The notes under the pieces: model-generated | What the model was told of the DNA's origin: nothing | Seen by the model: the letters and a program-made list of their open reading frames with translations, nothing else | Database searches by the model: none | Assembly (NCBI GenBank): GCA_028343615.1 | Contig: JAOLZA010000005.1 | Location: 1 to 64,000, forward strand | Direction of reading: 5' to 3' | Origin: Verrucomicrobiota bacterium | GTDB lineage: Bacteria > Verrucomicrobiota > Verrucomicrobiia > Limisphaerales > UBA1100 | Length of the DNA: 64,000 nt | Shown here: in pieces, positions 52,179-60,623 of the stretch | Position numbering within the stretch: the stretch's first letter is position 1 | How the letters are laid out: every line of letters starts with the position of its first letter | Program-made: the position numbers and the translations under genes

Positions 52179-52261
52179 TTCACACCCTGTTGATATCCTC
52201 TGTTTGACTCCCGGCGCGTATGGGCCATTTTGTTCGTGTTTGGAGGAATACCCCTAGAAAG

Positions 52262-52290
52262 TTGACAAAAACTCCGATTTTTGGTATAGG
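52262..52290 (+). promoter_or_regulatory. candidate sigma70-type promoter of the tol-pal operon
   Basis: TTGACA (52262-52267, perfect -35) is followed after exactly 17 bases by TATAGG (52285-52290, four of six). A start near 52297 would give a leader of about 33 bases, including AAGGAGG, before the tolQ ATG. Confidence 0.75.
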
Positions 52291-52329
52291 ATCGGAACCA
52301 AGGAAGTTGCCTTTTCAAGGAGGTTGGGC

Positions 52330-53238
52330 ATGAACACATTACAATTGCTAGCTGCGGCCGGCTCGGCTCCGGTCGCGCCCAAGCCCACGTTCCAATATGT
52401 TTGGGAACAATTGGAAGGACCAGGATTGGCGATCATCGTCGTCCTTATCCTGTTCTCTACCTGTGCCTGGGCGGTGATGGCTACTAAGGCGTGGCAGCTT
52501 CGTCGCGCTCGTAAATATAACCGATATTTCGACAGTGAATTCCGCGGACAAAAACGAGTGCTGGCGATGTTCGAGCGCCGTATTTCAGCGGAGGGTTGTC
52601 CGCTTTTCAACGTCTATCAAGAGGGCTGTATGGCTCTGGAGGAAAGGTTGCGCGACAAGGAGGGTAAACGGCACCGTTATGTGTCGTTGAAATCAATGGA
52701 ACACATCAAGGGCTTAATCGAAAGCTCGGTGGCACGGGAATCCGTGGCGCTGGAGTCGGGCCTGATCCTGCTTGCCATCGCCGTGAGCGGCGCACCTTTT
52801 ATGGGATTGCTCGGCACGGTGTGGGGTGTGATGGAAGTGTTCAGCCGTGCCGCGCAAGTGGGCAACGCCTCACTCACCACCGTGGCCCCCGGCGTGGCGG
52901 CTGCGTTGGCCACCACGGTGGCGGGGCTGCTCGTGGCTATCCCGTCAATGTTTGGCTATAATTGGTTGGTGCATAATTTGCGCGTGACCACGGTGGAGAT
53001 GGATAATTTTGCGCAGGAATTATCCGCTAAAATCGAGGCTGAATATTTGCAGGACGTACCCGTGAGTGAGCGCGAGCCTCTCAAAACGATGGCCGCCGAA
53101 CCGGAAATCCGAATGGAACCAAAACCGAAGCCGGAGTCTAATCCGATGGTGCCGGCGGATGAAACCAAAGTGGAATTTGATGATGCTGATGATGTGCAGC
53201 CCGATCGGCTGCCGCCGGAAACGGAGGGCCCATCATGA
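52330..53238 (+). CDS. tolQ: TolQ/ExbB-family proton channel subunit
   Basis: TolQ and TolR use the proton motive force to drive TolA across the periplasm. The 302-residue protein has three transmembrane helices (about 33-55, 145-165, 185-205), the typical FMGLLGTVWGVMEVF block and APGVAAALATTVAGLLVAIPS. The C-terminal tail (about 240-302) is acidic and Pro-rich and longer than in E. coli TolQ (230). The start at 52330 has a strong Shine-Dalgarno (AAGGAGG) seven bases upstream. First gene of the Tol cluster. Confidence 0.9.
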   Translation: MNTLQLLAAAGSAPVAPKPTFQYVWEQLEGPGLAIIVVLILFSTCAWAVMATKAWQLRRARKYNRYFDSEFRGQKRVLAMFERRISAEGCPLFNVYQEGCMALEERLRDKEGKRHRYVSLKSMEHIKGLIESSVARESVALESGLILLAIAVSGAPFMGLLGTVWGVMEVFSRAAQVGNASLTTVAPGVAAALATTVAGLLVAIPSMFGYNWLVHNLRVTTVEMDNFAQELSAKIEAEYLQDVPVSEREPLKTMAAEPEIRMEPKPKPESNPMVPADETKVEFDDADDVQPDRLPPETEGPS

Positions 53239-53651
53239 GGCGTTTTTCCAAACGCAATCCGCTGGTGACCCTCGCCGACTTGAACGTGACGCCGATGTTG
53301 GATCTCGCGTTTGTGTTGCTAATTATTTTTGTCATCGCCACTCCGTTGCTCGAACAGGGGATGAAGCTGGAATTGCCAGAAGGCGGCTCTACTGATGTGG
53401 CCATCGATCGGAGCGACGTGCGAACCGTGGAAATCAGCCGCGACGGCCAATATCTGTTTGATCGCAAGCCGATGAATCTAGCCCAAATCGAGGCCGCCTT
53501 GATTCAGGCACACACGGAGAACCCGAAAACTATCGTGTACATTCGCGCTGATCAGCAGGGCGTGAATAAAGACACTTATGCGGTGATTGATGCCTGTGTG
53601 AAAAACGGGCTCACCCAATTCTCGCTGCGAACCAAGGAGAGCAACCGATGA
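53235..53651 (+). CDS. tolR: TolR/ExbD-family protein
   Basis: The 138-residue partner of TolQ has one transmembrane helix with the essential Asp23 in TPMLDLAFVLLIIFV and a small periplasmic domain (VYIRADQQGVNKDTYAVIDACVKNG). It starts in an ATGA overlap with tolQ and ends in an ATGA overlap with the next gene. Confidence 0.9.
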   Translation: MRRFSKRNPLVTLADLNVTPMLDLAFVLLIIFVIATPLLEQGMKLELPEGGSTDVAIDRSDVRTVEISRDGQYLFDRKPMNLAQIEAALIQAHTENPKTIVYIRADQQGVNKDTYAVIDACVKNGLTQFSLRTKESNR

Positions 53652-54478
53652 CCCGATTACTTAAAAAATGTTTTTTCCTGTCTGTGGGGCTGCACGTGCT
53701 GTTGGTGGCCGTGCTGATTTTGGGAGCGGCATTTCTCGTGACCCAACCGGAAAAGGTGCCGGCCGTACTAAGTATGATTGCCCCCAGTGAACTGGAAAAT
53801 CTACTCAATCCGCCCGTGCCGGCTCAAACTAAGCCGAACATCAATCAGCCTAGTGCCGTACGGCACACCCAAGTGACTCCGCCACGGCCGCCGGTGAAGC
53901 CAATCGTGCAACCGCCAAGAGTCACGCCGCCTAAACCGAAGCCAACACCGCGCCCTAAAAATCCAACTCCAAAAAAACCTAAACCCAAAACCAAATCCAC
54001 AGCCAAGACGCCAAGCCAAATTCGCGTAAACATTGGCAACCCAAAGAACCATACGGATAAAACACGCCCCACACCCTCTCGACCGGTGAACCCGGCGGTG
54101 AGTTCTAAGGAGGTTAGTAACGCGCTCAAGGGCCTCAACAATCTTTCCGCCAAAATTAATGTGCAAGTGAGTGGCAGTAATCGCGCCGCGTTCGCGACTT
54201 ATGCACAACACGTCGTCGCGGTTTATCGCCGTGCGTGGCAACCATTGATTCCAAAAAACCTAGCGCGTACACGTATTGCTGAGGTTTCTGTGACAATCGA
54301 CCGCACCGGCCGCGTGATTCGTGCCAGCATCACACGTCGTACCGGCGATGCTGCTCTGGATAAGTCAGTACAACGCGCGCTGGACAAAGTGAGATCTGTT
54401 GGTAAGTCTTTCCCATCGGGTTCACGTGATGCCCAAAGGACATTTATACTGGATTTCACTCCGATTGTTGGAGGTTGA
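53648..54478 (+). CDS. tolA: TolA/TonB-like energy transducer
   Basis: The 276-residue protein has an N-terminal membrane anchor (about 9-30), a Pro/Lys-rich periplasmic stalk (about 55-150, repeated PKPKPTP, PKKPKP types) and a C-terminal TonB/TolA-like domain (about 185-270, AEVSVTIDRTGRVIRASITRRTGDAALDKS pattern) that would touch Pal/TolB at the outer membrane. The position between tolR and tolB marks it as TolA rather than TonB. Assignment is by layout; sequence similarity is weak in this family. Confidence 0.78.
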   Translation: MTRLLKKCFFLSVGLHVLLVAVLILGAAFLVTQPEKVPAVLSMIAPSELENLLNPPVPAQTKPNINQPSAVRHTQVTPPRPPVKPIVQPPRVTPPKPKPTPRPKNPTPKKPKPKTKSTAKTPSQIRVNIGNPKNHTDKTRPTPSRPVNPAVSSKEVSNALKGLNNLSAKINVQVSGSNRAAFATYAQHVVAVYRRAWQPLIPKNLARTRIAEVSVTIDRTGRVIRASITRRTGDAALDKSVQRALDKVRSVGKSFPSGSRDAQRTFILDFTPIVGG

Positions 54479-54493
54479 AAAGGAATTTAAATA

Positions 54494-55693
54494 ATGAATC
54501 ATATCAAGCGGGTTTCCATTCTGTTTTCATTTTTCACACTAATTGCATTCACGTGGGCTGCCGGTTTGCAGGTGCAGGGTAACGTAGGCAAATTAATCCC
54601 CGTTGCGATTAAAGGCTATCAAGGGGAAGTGGCTAAGGTGCTGACATTTGACCTCGAGGTGATGGGCTGCAAAATGGTGCCCGAAGGTGATGCAAGTTAT
54701 GTGCTCGATGGCAAAAACGGCCCGGCGAATCTCACCGGGATTCTGCGAGATAACGCCGGTAACTTTGGGTTTAATCTCAAAATCAACGGTGCCGCGCCGC
54801 GCGTACTTGCCCATGCACTGAGCAACGCCACCATAAAAGCCATCACCGGTCAGGATGGAATCGCGCACACACGCATTTTGTTTACGATGAAAACCGGCAA
54901 GAGTGAGTGGGAAGTTTTTCAATCTGATTATGACGGTCACAATCCAGTTGCGTTAACCCACGATAAATCCATTGTGGAAAATCCATTGTGGATGCCTGAT
55001 CACAGTGGACTTTTTTATACTTCGTGGATGACTATTGGTGGTTTGCAAAACACCACCGTGGTGAAGCACGATCTGAAGACTGGGAAGCGTAAAGTGTTTT
55101 CACGGTTCAAGGGATTGAATACCGGCGGTGCGATGGCATCGCATGGGTCGGTGGCGTTGATTCTCAGTAAAGGTGGGGCGACCGATTTGTACTTGGCTCC
55201 GAAAAACTGGGAGTTTTTAAAAGACATCCCCGGCAAGAATCTTTTCCGTGGCACTCGCACCCGCGAGGAAGTATCCAGCCCCTCATGGTCGCCGGACGGT
55301 CGTTGGGTTACATTTGCCACCATCATTAAGGGCCGGTACATACTGGTCAAAGTGGCAGTGGGTGGAGGGCCCATGATTGAGATTCCAACCAAAGGCGCGT
55401 TCCGGCCCACGCAGCCCTGTTGGTCTCCCGACGGAAAATGGATTACCTTTACTCAGCAACGCGGCAAAAATTTTAACATCGGAGTGGTGGAAGCTGCTGG
55501 TGGCACCGCTGTGATATTCAGTGACTTTGAGGGCGAAGACCCCGCGTGGGCCGCCAACAGTCGGAATATTATATTCACAAGGCGCGCCGGTGGCGTGAAT
55601 AAGAAACGAATGGCGATACTTGACGTACCGACTAAACAGGTGAAGATGCTCCCAGCCTTTGCTAGCGGCGTGGGTCAACCCGCGTGGCAGTAA
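54494..55693 (+). CDS. tolB: Tol-Pal system beta-propeller TolB
   Basis: TolB is a periplasmic propeller that binds Pal. The 399-residue protein has a signal peptide (ending near WAAG), the N-terminal domain (about 25-125) and the propeller with repeated blades HTRILFTMKTGKSEWEVFQSDYDG, SWSPDGRWVTF, CWSPDGKWITFTQQRG and AWAANSRNIIFTRR. The length is near the usual 430. It follows tolA by 15 bases and precedes pal. Confidence 0.9.
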   Translation: MNHIKRVSILFSFFTLIAFTWAAGLQVQGNVGKLIPVAIKGYQGEVAKVLTFDLEVMGCKMVPEGDASYVLDGKNGPANLTGILRDNAGNFGFNLKINGAAPRVLAHALSNATIKAITGQDGIAHTRILFTMKTGKSEWEVFQSDYDGHNPVALTHDKSIVENPLWMPDHSGLFYTSWMTIGGLQNTTVVKHDLKTGKRKVFSRFKGLNTGGAMASHGSVALILSKGGATDLYLAPKNWEFLKDIPGKNLFRGTRTREEVSSPSWSPDGRWVTFATIIKGRYILVKVAVGGGPMIEIPTKGAFRPTQPCWSPDGKWITFTQQRGKNFNIGVVEAAGGTAVIFSDFEGEDPAWAANSRNIIFTRRAGGVNKKRMAILDVPTKQVKMLPAFASGVGQPAWQ

Positions 55694-55757
55694 AGTTTTA
55701 ACAAAGAGGAGCTTAACCAATGCGTTCAATGAACGCGTGCGAGAAAAGGAGATTATT

Positions 55758-56435
55758 ATGCAAGGAGCAACCTATCTAAAAACATTGGCCCTCGTGGCTG
55801 CATTGGCCGTGATTGGCTGTAAATCCGCCACCACGGATGTCACCAATATACCAGGCCACAAATTGGCTGATAATGTAGGTAACGGGAATACCGGTGGCGG
55901 TAACGGAAACACAGGCTTGGGCCCGGGCGGTACTGGTGGTGAGACCGGTGGACCTGGGATAACACCCAATCCCAATCCTGGATTCACTCCTTTGGGTCTA
56001 CCCGGTGAACACGAGATTGTGCGGGATGCGTTTAATAAAATTCATTTTACCTATGATAGCGCGGAGTTGCGTCCGGAAGATTTACCGCACATCACCAAGG
56101 TGGCTGAGTACTTGGTTCAAAACCCACAACATTTACTGGAAGTGGAAGGCCACTGCGACGAGCGCGGTACGGAGGATTACAACCTATCACTAGGTGAACG
56201 CCGGGCACAGGCTATCGCGCAGGCACTGTTGGAATTGGGCGTGACAACCAACCGCCTCGCTACCAAGAGCATGGGCGAAAAAATGCCAATGGTGCAGGGC
56301 AGTGATAAAGAATCTTTCGCGGCCAATCGCCGAGGAGAATTTGTGTTGTACGTGCCGATGACGGCACAGCCGTCACCCGCGGGGAGCGTTGGCCCTCAGC
56401 GGATTAATTTGATTCCCGGCACCGCCACGCCATAG
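55758..56435 (+). CDS. pal: peptidoglycan-associated lipoprotein Pal (first copy)
   Basis: Pal tethers the outer membrane to peptidoglycan. The 225-residue protein has a lipobox (LAVIGC), a Gly/Asn/Pro-rich linker (GNGNTGGGNGNTGLGPGG), and an OmpA-like domain (about 110-205) with HFTYDSAELRPED, EGHCDERGTEDYNLSLGERRA and the NRRGEFVLY end. ATG at 55758 is used, with AAAAGGAG upstream; a longer ORF from 55659 includes no signal peptide. It is followed by a hairpin and a second pal. Confidence 0.9.
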   Translation: MQGATYLKTLALVAALAVIGCKSATTDVTNIPGHKLADNVGNGNTGGGNGNTGLGPGGTGGETGGPGITPNPNPGFTPLGLPGEHEIVRDAFNKIHFTYDSAELRPEDLPHITKVAEYLVQNPQHLLEVEGHCDERGTEDYNLSLGERRAQAIAQALLELGVTTNRLATKSMGEKMPMVQGSDKESFAANRRGEFVLYVPMTAQPSPAGSVGPQRINLIPGTATP

Positions 56436-56467
56436 CACGGCGGTAGCCAGTGTATTTATTAGCGCGT

Positions 56468-56491
56468 CGCTTCCCCGGGGTTGGGGAAGCG
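56468..56491 (+). other. intercistronic hairpin between the two pal genes
   Basis: CGCTTCCCC (56468-56476) pairs perfectly with GGGGAAGCG (56483-56491) around a six-base loop GGGGTT. No T-run follows, so it is not a canonical terminator. It may slow or protect the transcript and set the ratio of the two Pal proteins. Confidence 0.65.
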
Positions 56492-56575
56492 GTTGCGATT
56501 TGCTAGGAAATTTTTGCTAACTGCAAGGGAGGCGAAAACACCAACCCCAAGGAGGAAACACTAAAGGAGTATACT

Positions 56576-57238
56576 ATGAAAAAAAGCGCATTAATTAATG
56601 CAACAGGCCTAGGCGTGGCGGCAATGCTGTTGGTTGTGGGTTGCAAAACACAGAAGCCGGTGGGATTGACAACCATCCCCGGGCAGAGAACTATCGTGGC
56701 TAGTAACCCCAACCCGCTTCCGGTGCCTTCGCCCCCAGGCGGTGGCGGAATTCCAGGCGGCGAAACAATTCCAGGCGGAGGTCAGCCATTTGTGAACCCC
56801 AACCCAATCATTCAGCCCCTCAACCCCAACAATGGCGCGTTGCTCAATGAGCAGGGCAACGGTTTTACAGGGCAGGAAATGGAAGACCGCGAGGCGTTTG
56901 CGGCGTTGACCGTGCATTTCGAGTACGATAGTGCAGCGGTCCATCCCGATGACTTCGAGAAAATCAAACTCGTGGCACTGCATCTCATCCAAAACCCCAC
57001 GCACAAGCTGATGGTGGAAGGTCATTGCGATGAGCGTGGCACGGAGGATTACAACCTCTCATTGGGCGAACGCCGTGCGCTTGCAGTGGTGGATGAACTG
57101 TCGCGGATGAACGTGGAGGTCGGTCGTCTGCGAACTCTCAGCCAAGGTGAAAAAGTGCCAATGTTGCTCGGATTGGACGAACAATCCTTCGCGGAAAACC
57201 GTCGGGGCGAATTCGTTCTCCTAATGCCAGCCCAGTAA
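56576..57238 (+). CDS. second Pal-type OmpA-domain lipoprotein
   Basis: The 220-residue protein is a paralogue of Pal: lipobox LLVVGC, Gly/Pro/Asn-rich linker, OmpA-like domain with VHFEYDSAAVHPDD, EGHCDERGTEDYNLSLGERRA and NRRGEFVLL. The peptidoglycan-binding residues NLSLGERRA are kept. The linker is longer and differs from the first copy. It follows Pal 1 with its own Shine-Dalgarno (AAGGAG). Tandem duplication is likely. A terminator follows at 57260-57283. Confidence 0.88.
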   Translation: MKKSALINATGLGVAAMLLVVGCKTQKPVGLTTIPGQRTIVASNPNPLPVPSPPGGGGIPGGETIPGGGQPFVNPNPIIQPLNPNNGALLNEQGNGFTGQEMEDREAFAALTVHFEYDSAAVHPDDFEKIKLVALHLIQNPTHKLMVEGHCDERGTEDYNLSLGERRALAVVDELSRMNVEVGRLRTLSQGEKVPMLLGLDEQSFAENRRGEFVLLMPAQ

Positions 57239-57259
57239 TACAGGGCTAAACACTCTCAT

Positions 57260-57283
57260 CCCCCGCGAAATCGGGGGTTTTTT
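57260..57283 (+). terminator. rho-independent terminator after the tol-pal cluster
   Basis: CCCCCG (57260-57265), loop CGAAAT, CGGGGG (57272-57277) and six T (57278-57283). A clear terminator for the tolQ-pal2 transcript. Confidence 0.9.
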
Positions 57284-57334
57284 CTTGTGTGAATAGAAAT
57301 TTGCGGTAGTTTGTCCAAACACTACTTGCAAATT

Positions 57335-57634
57335 ATGACCGAAACTATGTTGGCATTTATTCAGGGCTCGGAATGGCTGATCATCGGCCTTGCCGTGTTG
57401 TTATTGTTTGGGGCGAAAAAGCTCCCGGAACTTGCGCGCGGCCTTGGCAAAGGCATCCGCGAATTCAAGAAGGCCTCTAGTGATATTGGCGGCGAACTGA
57501 ACCGTGTTGATGAAGATGACTACGATCGGCCGCGCCGTCGGGAACGCCCCATTGAGGATCGGCAGGAAAAAGCCGCTCACGCCGAAGTTGAGGATGACAA
57601 GCCCGCGAAGGCTGAATCCGATTCGAAGGCTTAG
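57335..57634 (+). CDS. tatA: Sec-independent translocase protein TatA
   Basis: TatA forms the pore of the twin-arginine translocase. The 99-residue protein has one N-terminal transmembrane helix (about 13-28) and an amphipathic helix with the [21 protein letters not shown] motif, then an acidic and basic C-terminal tail. The start at 57335 is the first ATG; a second ATG at 57347 is possible. It lies directly upstream of tatC; a tatB gene is not present, as in many non-proteobacterial systems. Confidence 0.9.
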   Translation: MTETMLAFIQGSEWLIIGLAVLLLFGAKKLPELARGLGKGIREFKKASSDIGGELNRVDEDDYDRPRRRERPIEDRQEKAAHAEVEDDKPAKAESDSKA

Positions 57635-57649
57635 TTTCCCACTTCCATT

Positions 57650-59140
57650 ATGGCTAAGGAGCCCGAGGATAAGCATGGGGCTTCTGATTCCGGAGGCGAT
57701 AAAACGCCCGCTGAAAGCAATCCCCCTCAAGACGATTCATCTGCCACGTCGCCTGAACAAGGCACGGAGCAGAGCGAATTGCCTTTGGGCGATGAACCCA
57801 AGGAGGCTGGCTCCAAGGCCGAATTTCCTAAATCAGAATTCCCGAAAGCCGATTTTACTGAAACTGAGGCAGTGCCGGATGATGCTGAAGCTGCCCGCGA
57901 CGATCAAGCGCAAGATCAAACGCATCACGAAGATCCCCATCATGCCGGTGAGATGGGTTCTGGCCACGATGATCCCTATCACGATGAGTATTCACACGAT
58001 TACGAAGATGAATATCACCAGGAACATCACGATGACTTTCACGAACACGACCACGGCGAATACGCACACGACCACGGCGAATACGAATACGCCGATGGTG
58101 ATAATTATGGCGGCGATGATGGCGACGAAGGCTTTGGCGGTCCCATAAAACCGTTCCTCGATCATCTCGAAGATTTTCGTTTTATGGTGATGAAATGCGT
58201 GGTCGCCGTGGTGGCCGGCATGATGATCGCTCTCATCGGCTCACCGTACATTGTGAAATTTCTTACGTGGCCTCTTGAGCGCGCGCAGCTCATTGAGCAG
58301 GTGAATACCAACCCTGACAAACGTGCCGTGCCCGTGAAATTTGGCAGTGGCGTGGTGTCTCACATTCGTGAGTCTGATTTAAAAAATATGGCTGAGGCCG
58401 GTAATCTTGCAGGCTCATTTACTAACACTGCCGAGATTAGTGCTCTCCGGCTGGTACCCTCCGATCAGCTGGGTACCAATGGCACCCGCTACAACCTCCA
58501 ACTTGAGGTGGATAACAATAGCTCCAATTCGGAGCCGTGGCACGTGCAGCTGAAAGCATTTGGCCCGCTCAAATCATTTTTCATAGCTCTCAAGATTGGT
58601 CTCTATGGCGGCATCACGATTGCCATTCCCTTCATTTTAATTTTTGTTGCACAATTTGTTTTGCCTGCCCTTCATGTTAAGGAAAAGAAATGGGTCTTTC
58701 GCTTGGCTGGAATGGGCTCGGTGCTGTTTATGCTGGGCGGAGCTTTCTGCTATTTAGTGATTATGCAGGTAGCCCTGTGGGCATCGGTGGGCTTCGCCGG
58801 TATGCTCGGCTTTGGTGCGGACGAATGGATGGCCGAGGAATACATCGGCTTCGTGTGCAAATTTATGGTGGGGATGGGGCTCGCTTTTGAAATGCCGATG
58901 ATCCTGCTCTTCCTTGTGAAAATTGGGGTTCTGAATTACGAAAAACTTTCGAGTCTCCGGATGTACGCCGTGGTGGCCAATATCATCCTTGCCGCTGTCA
59001 TCACCCCTACAGGTGATCCTGTGACGCTTGCGCTCGTGGCTGTTCCGATGCAGTTGCTCTATGAAATGAGCACCATCATCGCTTGGTTTATGGGGCGAAA
59101 ACAGGCCCGTGAAGAAGCCGCTTTTGACGACGAAGAATAG
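57650..59140 (+). CDS. tatC: Sec-independent translocase TatC with His/acid-rich N-terminal extension
   Basis: TatC recognises twin-arginine signals and spans the membrane six times. The core (about residues 165-496) has FLDHLEDFRFMVMK, GPLKSFFIALKIGLYGG, KWVFRLAGMGSVLFMLGGAF and ITPTGDPVTLALVAVPM. Two features are unusual: residues 1-164 form a cytosolic extension, first Glu/Asp/Lys/Pro-rich, then a metal-binding-like stretch with 15 His between residues 92 and 142 (for example HHEDPHH, EHHDD, HEHDH, AHDHGEY); and the first periplasmic region (about 205-297) is roughly twice the E. coli length. E. coli TatC has 258 residues. It could bind metal ions or Tat partners. Confidence 0.88.
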   Translation: MAKEPEDKHGASDSGGDKTPAESNPPQDDSSATSPEQGTEQSELPLGDEPKEAGSKAEFPKSEFPKADFTETEAVPDDAEAARDDQAQDQTHHEDPHHAGEMGSGHDDPYHDEYSHDYEDEYHQEHHDDFHEHDHGEYAHDHGEYEYADGDNYGGDDGDEGFGGPIKPFLDHLEDFRFMVMKCVVAVVAGMMIALIGSPYIVKFLTWPLERAQLIEQVNTNPDKRAVPVKFGSGVVSHIRESDLKNMAEAGNLAGSFTNTAEISALRLVPSDQLGTNGTRYNLQLEVDNNSSNSEPWHVQLKAFGPLKSFFIALKIGLYGGITIAIPFILIFVAQFVLPALHVKEKKWVFRLAGMGSVLFMLGGAFCYLVIMQVALWASVGFAGMLGFGADEWMAEEYIGFVCKFMVGMGLAFEMPMILLFLVKIGVLNYEKLSSLRMYAVVANIILAAVITPTGDPVTLALVAVPMQLLYEMSTIIAWFMGRKQAREEAAFDDEE

Positions 59141-59149
59141 GCCACGCCG

Positions 59150-60004
59150 ATGAGCCTCGTTATCCAATCGCACTGCAAGGTCAATCTGTTGCTCAATATT
59201 ATGGGCAAACGTGAGGATGGCTTTCACGAGTTGGAGACTATCATTCAGCCCATTCGGCTCTTCGATGAACTCCGCATCGAACTTGTAGACGATGGCATCG
59301 GGCTAACTTGCAGTGACCCACGCTTGTCCGTGGGCGAAGACAATCTTGTCCATCGTGCTGCATCCTTGTTCCTAAAAAAAATCGAAACCGCCGGCGTTCG
59401 CATTCATCTACAAAAAAACCTTCCGCTCGCCGCCGGTATCGGCGCGGGCAGCAGCAATGCTGCTTTTACATTGCGCGGATTAAATGAACTTTTTGACACC
59501 CCATTAAATGCTGATGAAATGCACAGGATGGCCGCGTGCCTTGGCTCTGACGTTCCGTTTTTTCTACAAGATAACCCCGCGCTCGCCACCGGTCGCGGTG
59601 AAATTGTGAAGCCGCTCGAGCCCATTGCCGTATTGCACGGTACGGGATTACTGCTTATCCATCTCGGCTTCGGCGTGAGTACACCGTGGGCGTATCAGTC
59701 ACTTGCGGAAATGCCCAAAGCTTACGGCCACGAAGGCCAAGGCGCCAAGATGCTGCAATCGTTAGAAGCGGGTGAGTTGAATGGATTTTATAATTCCCTC
59801 GAAACGCCTGTGTTTCAAAAATACACCGTGCTGCCAGTTCTGAAAAATTTTCTTATGGAAAATGGTGCGCACGTCGCCCTTATGTCCGGCAGCGGCTCCA
59901 CCATGTTTGCAATCACCGAGAATCGTCCCGAGGCTGAGACATTACGGGTAAAATTTCACGAACACTTCGGCCAAGCCGGTTGGTCGGCCACAGTGGCGCT
60001 TTGA
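59150..60004 (+). CDS. ispE: 4-diphosphocytidyl-2-C-methyl-D-erythritol kinase
   Basis: IspE is the GHMP kinase step of the MEP isoprenoid pathway. The 284-residue protein has HCKVNLLLNIMGKREDGFHELET at the start (Lys and Asn contacts), the GHMP ATP loop PLAAGIGAGSSNAAF (about 89-103) and LGSDVPFFLQ (about 125-134), and the C-terminal MSGSGSTMFAI. The length is typical. Ten bases after tatC. Confidence 0.93.
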   Translation: MSLVIQSHCKVNLLLNIMGKREDGFHELETIIQPIRLFDELRIELVDDGIGLTCSDPRLSVGEDNLVHRAASLFLKKIETAGVRIHLQKNLPLAAGIGAGSSNAAFTLRGLNELFDTPLNADEMHRMAACLGSDVPFFLQDNPALATGRGEIVKPLEPIAVLHGTGLLLIHLGFGVSTPWAYQSLAEMPKAYGHEGQGAKMLQSLEAGELNGFYNSLETPVFQKYTVLPVLKNFLMENGAHVALMSGSGSTMFAITENRPEAETLRVKFHEHFGQAGWSATVAL

Positions 60005-60131
60005 TTGTATTAGGGCCGGTGGGCCGGACTACATGGGCGAAGTTTCAGTTTATTTTTTTCGGATTCTTTGAGGTTTGGCCCCTGAATAAAAAATCATAGC
60101 CGTCCCCGCTTTGTGCCGTTAGTCTTTGGTC

Positions 60132-60611
60132 ATGGATGAGTTGCTGAAACTGTTGCGCGATGATGCTTCACTGACGGCTGCGCAGATTGCCAGTCGCCTG
60201 AACCTTGTAGAAGCAGAGGTGGAAACCCAAATCAAGAATTTAGAATCCAACGGTGTGATTCTCGGCTATCGCACAGTTATCAATGAAGAAAAACTAGAGG
60301 TCGATATTGTGCGTGCGGTGATTGAAGTCAAAATAACCCCCGAACGCGAAGGCGGCTTTGATCGGCTGGCAACCCGCATTGCCCGTTTCGATGAAGTACG
60401 CAGTTGCTATCTTATGAGCGGCGGTTACGACTTAATGGTGGTCGTCGAAGGCACCGACCTCAAAGCTGTCTCCGCATTCGTCTCCGAAAAGCTCGCCACA
60501 ATCCAGGGTGTGATTTCGACCGTCACCCATTTTATGCTCAAACCGTACAAGGAACAGGGCGTGCTGATGGGAGGGGAGTTTAGTGATGAGAAAATGGTGG
60601 TAAGTCCATAG
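60132..60611 (+). CDS. Lrp/AsnC-family transcriptional regulator
   Basis: The 159-residue protein has an N-terminal winged helix-turn-helix (about 4-55, LLRDDASLTAAQIASRLNL) and a RAM/AsnC ligand-binding domain (about 65-150, GGYDLMVVVEGTDLKAVSAF). Regulators of this family respond to amino acids. The target may be the convergent aminotransferase, but no operator was recognised. ATG at 60132; a TTG at 60126 is possible. Confidence 0.88.
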   Translation: MDELLKLLRDDASLTAAQIASRLNLVEAEVETQIKNLESNGVILGYRTVINEEKLEVDIVRAVIEVKITPEREGGFDRLATRIARFDEVRSCYLMSGGYDLMVVVEGTDLKAVSAFVSEKLATIQGVISTVTHFMLKPYKEQGVLMGGEFSDEKMVVSP

Positions 60612-60623
60612 AGGAAGTGCTCT

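Noticed and set aside
57504-58148. Forward ORF overlapping the tatA end and the tatC extension in another frame
   Set aside because: Pro/Arg/Ile-rich shadow; tatA and tatC both have recognisable protein families in their frames.
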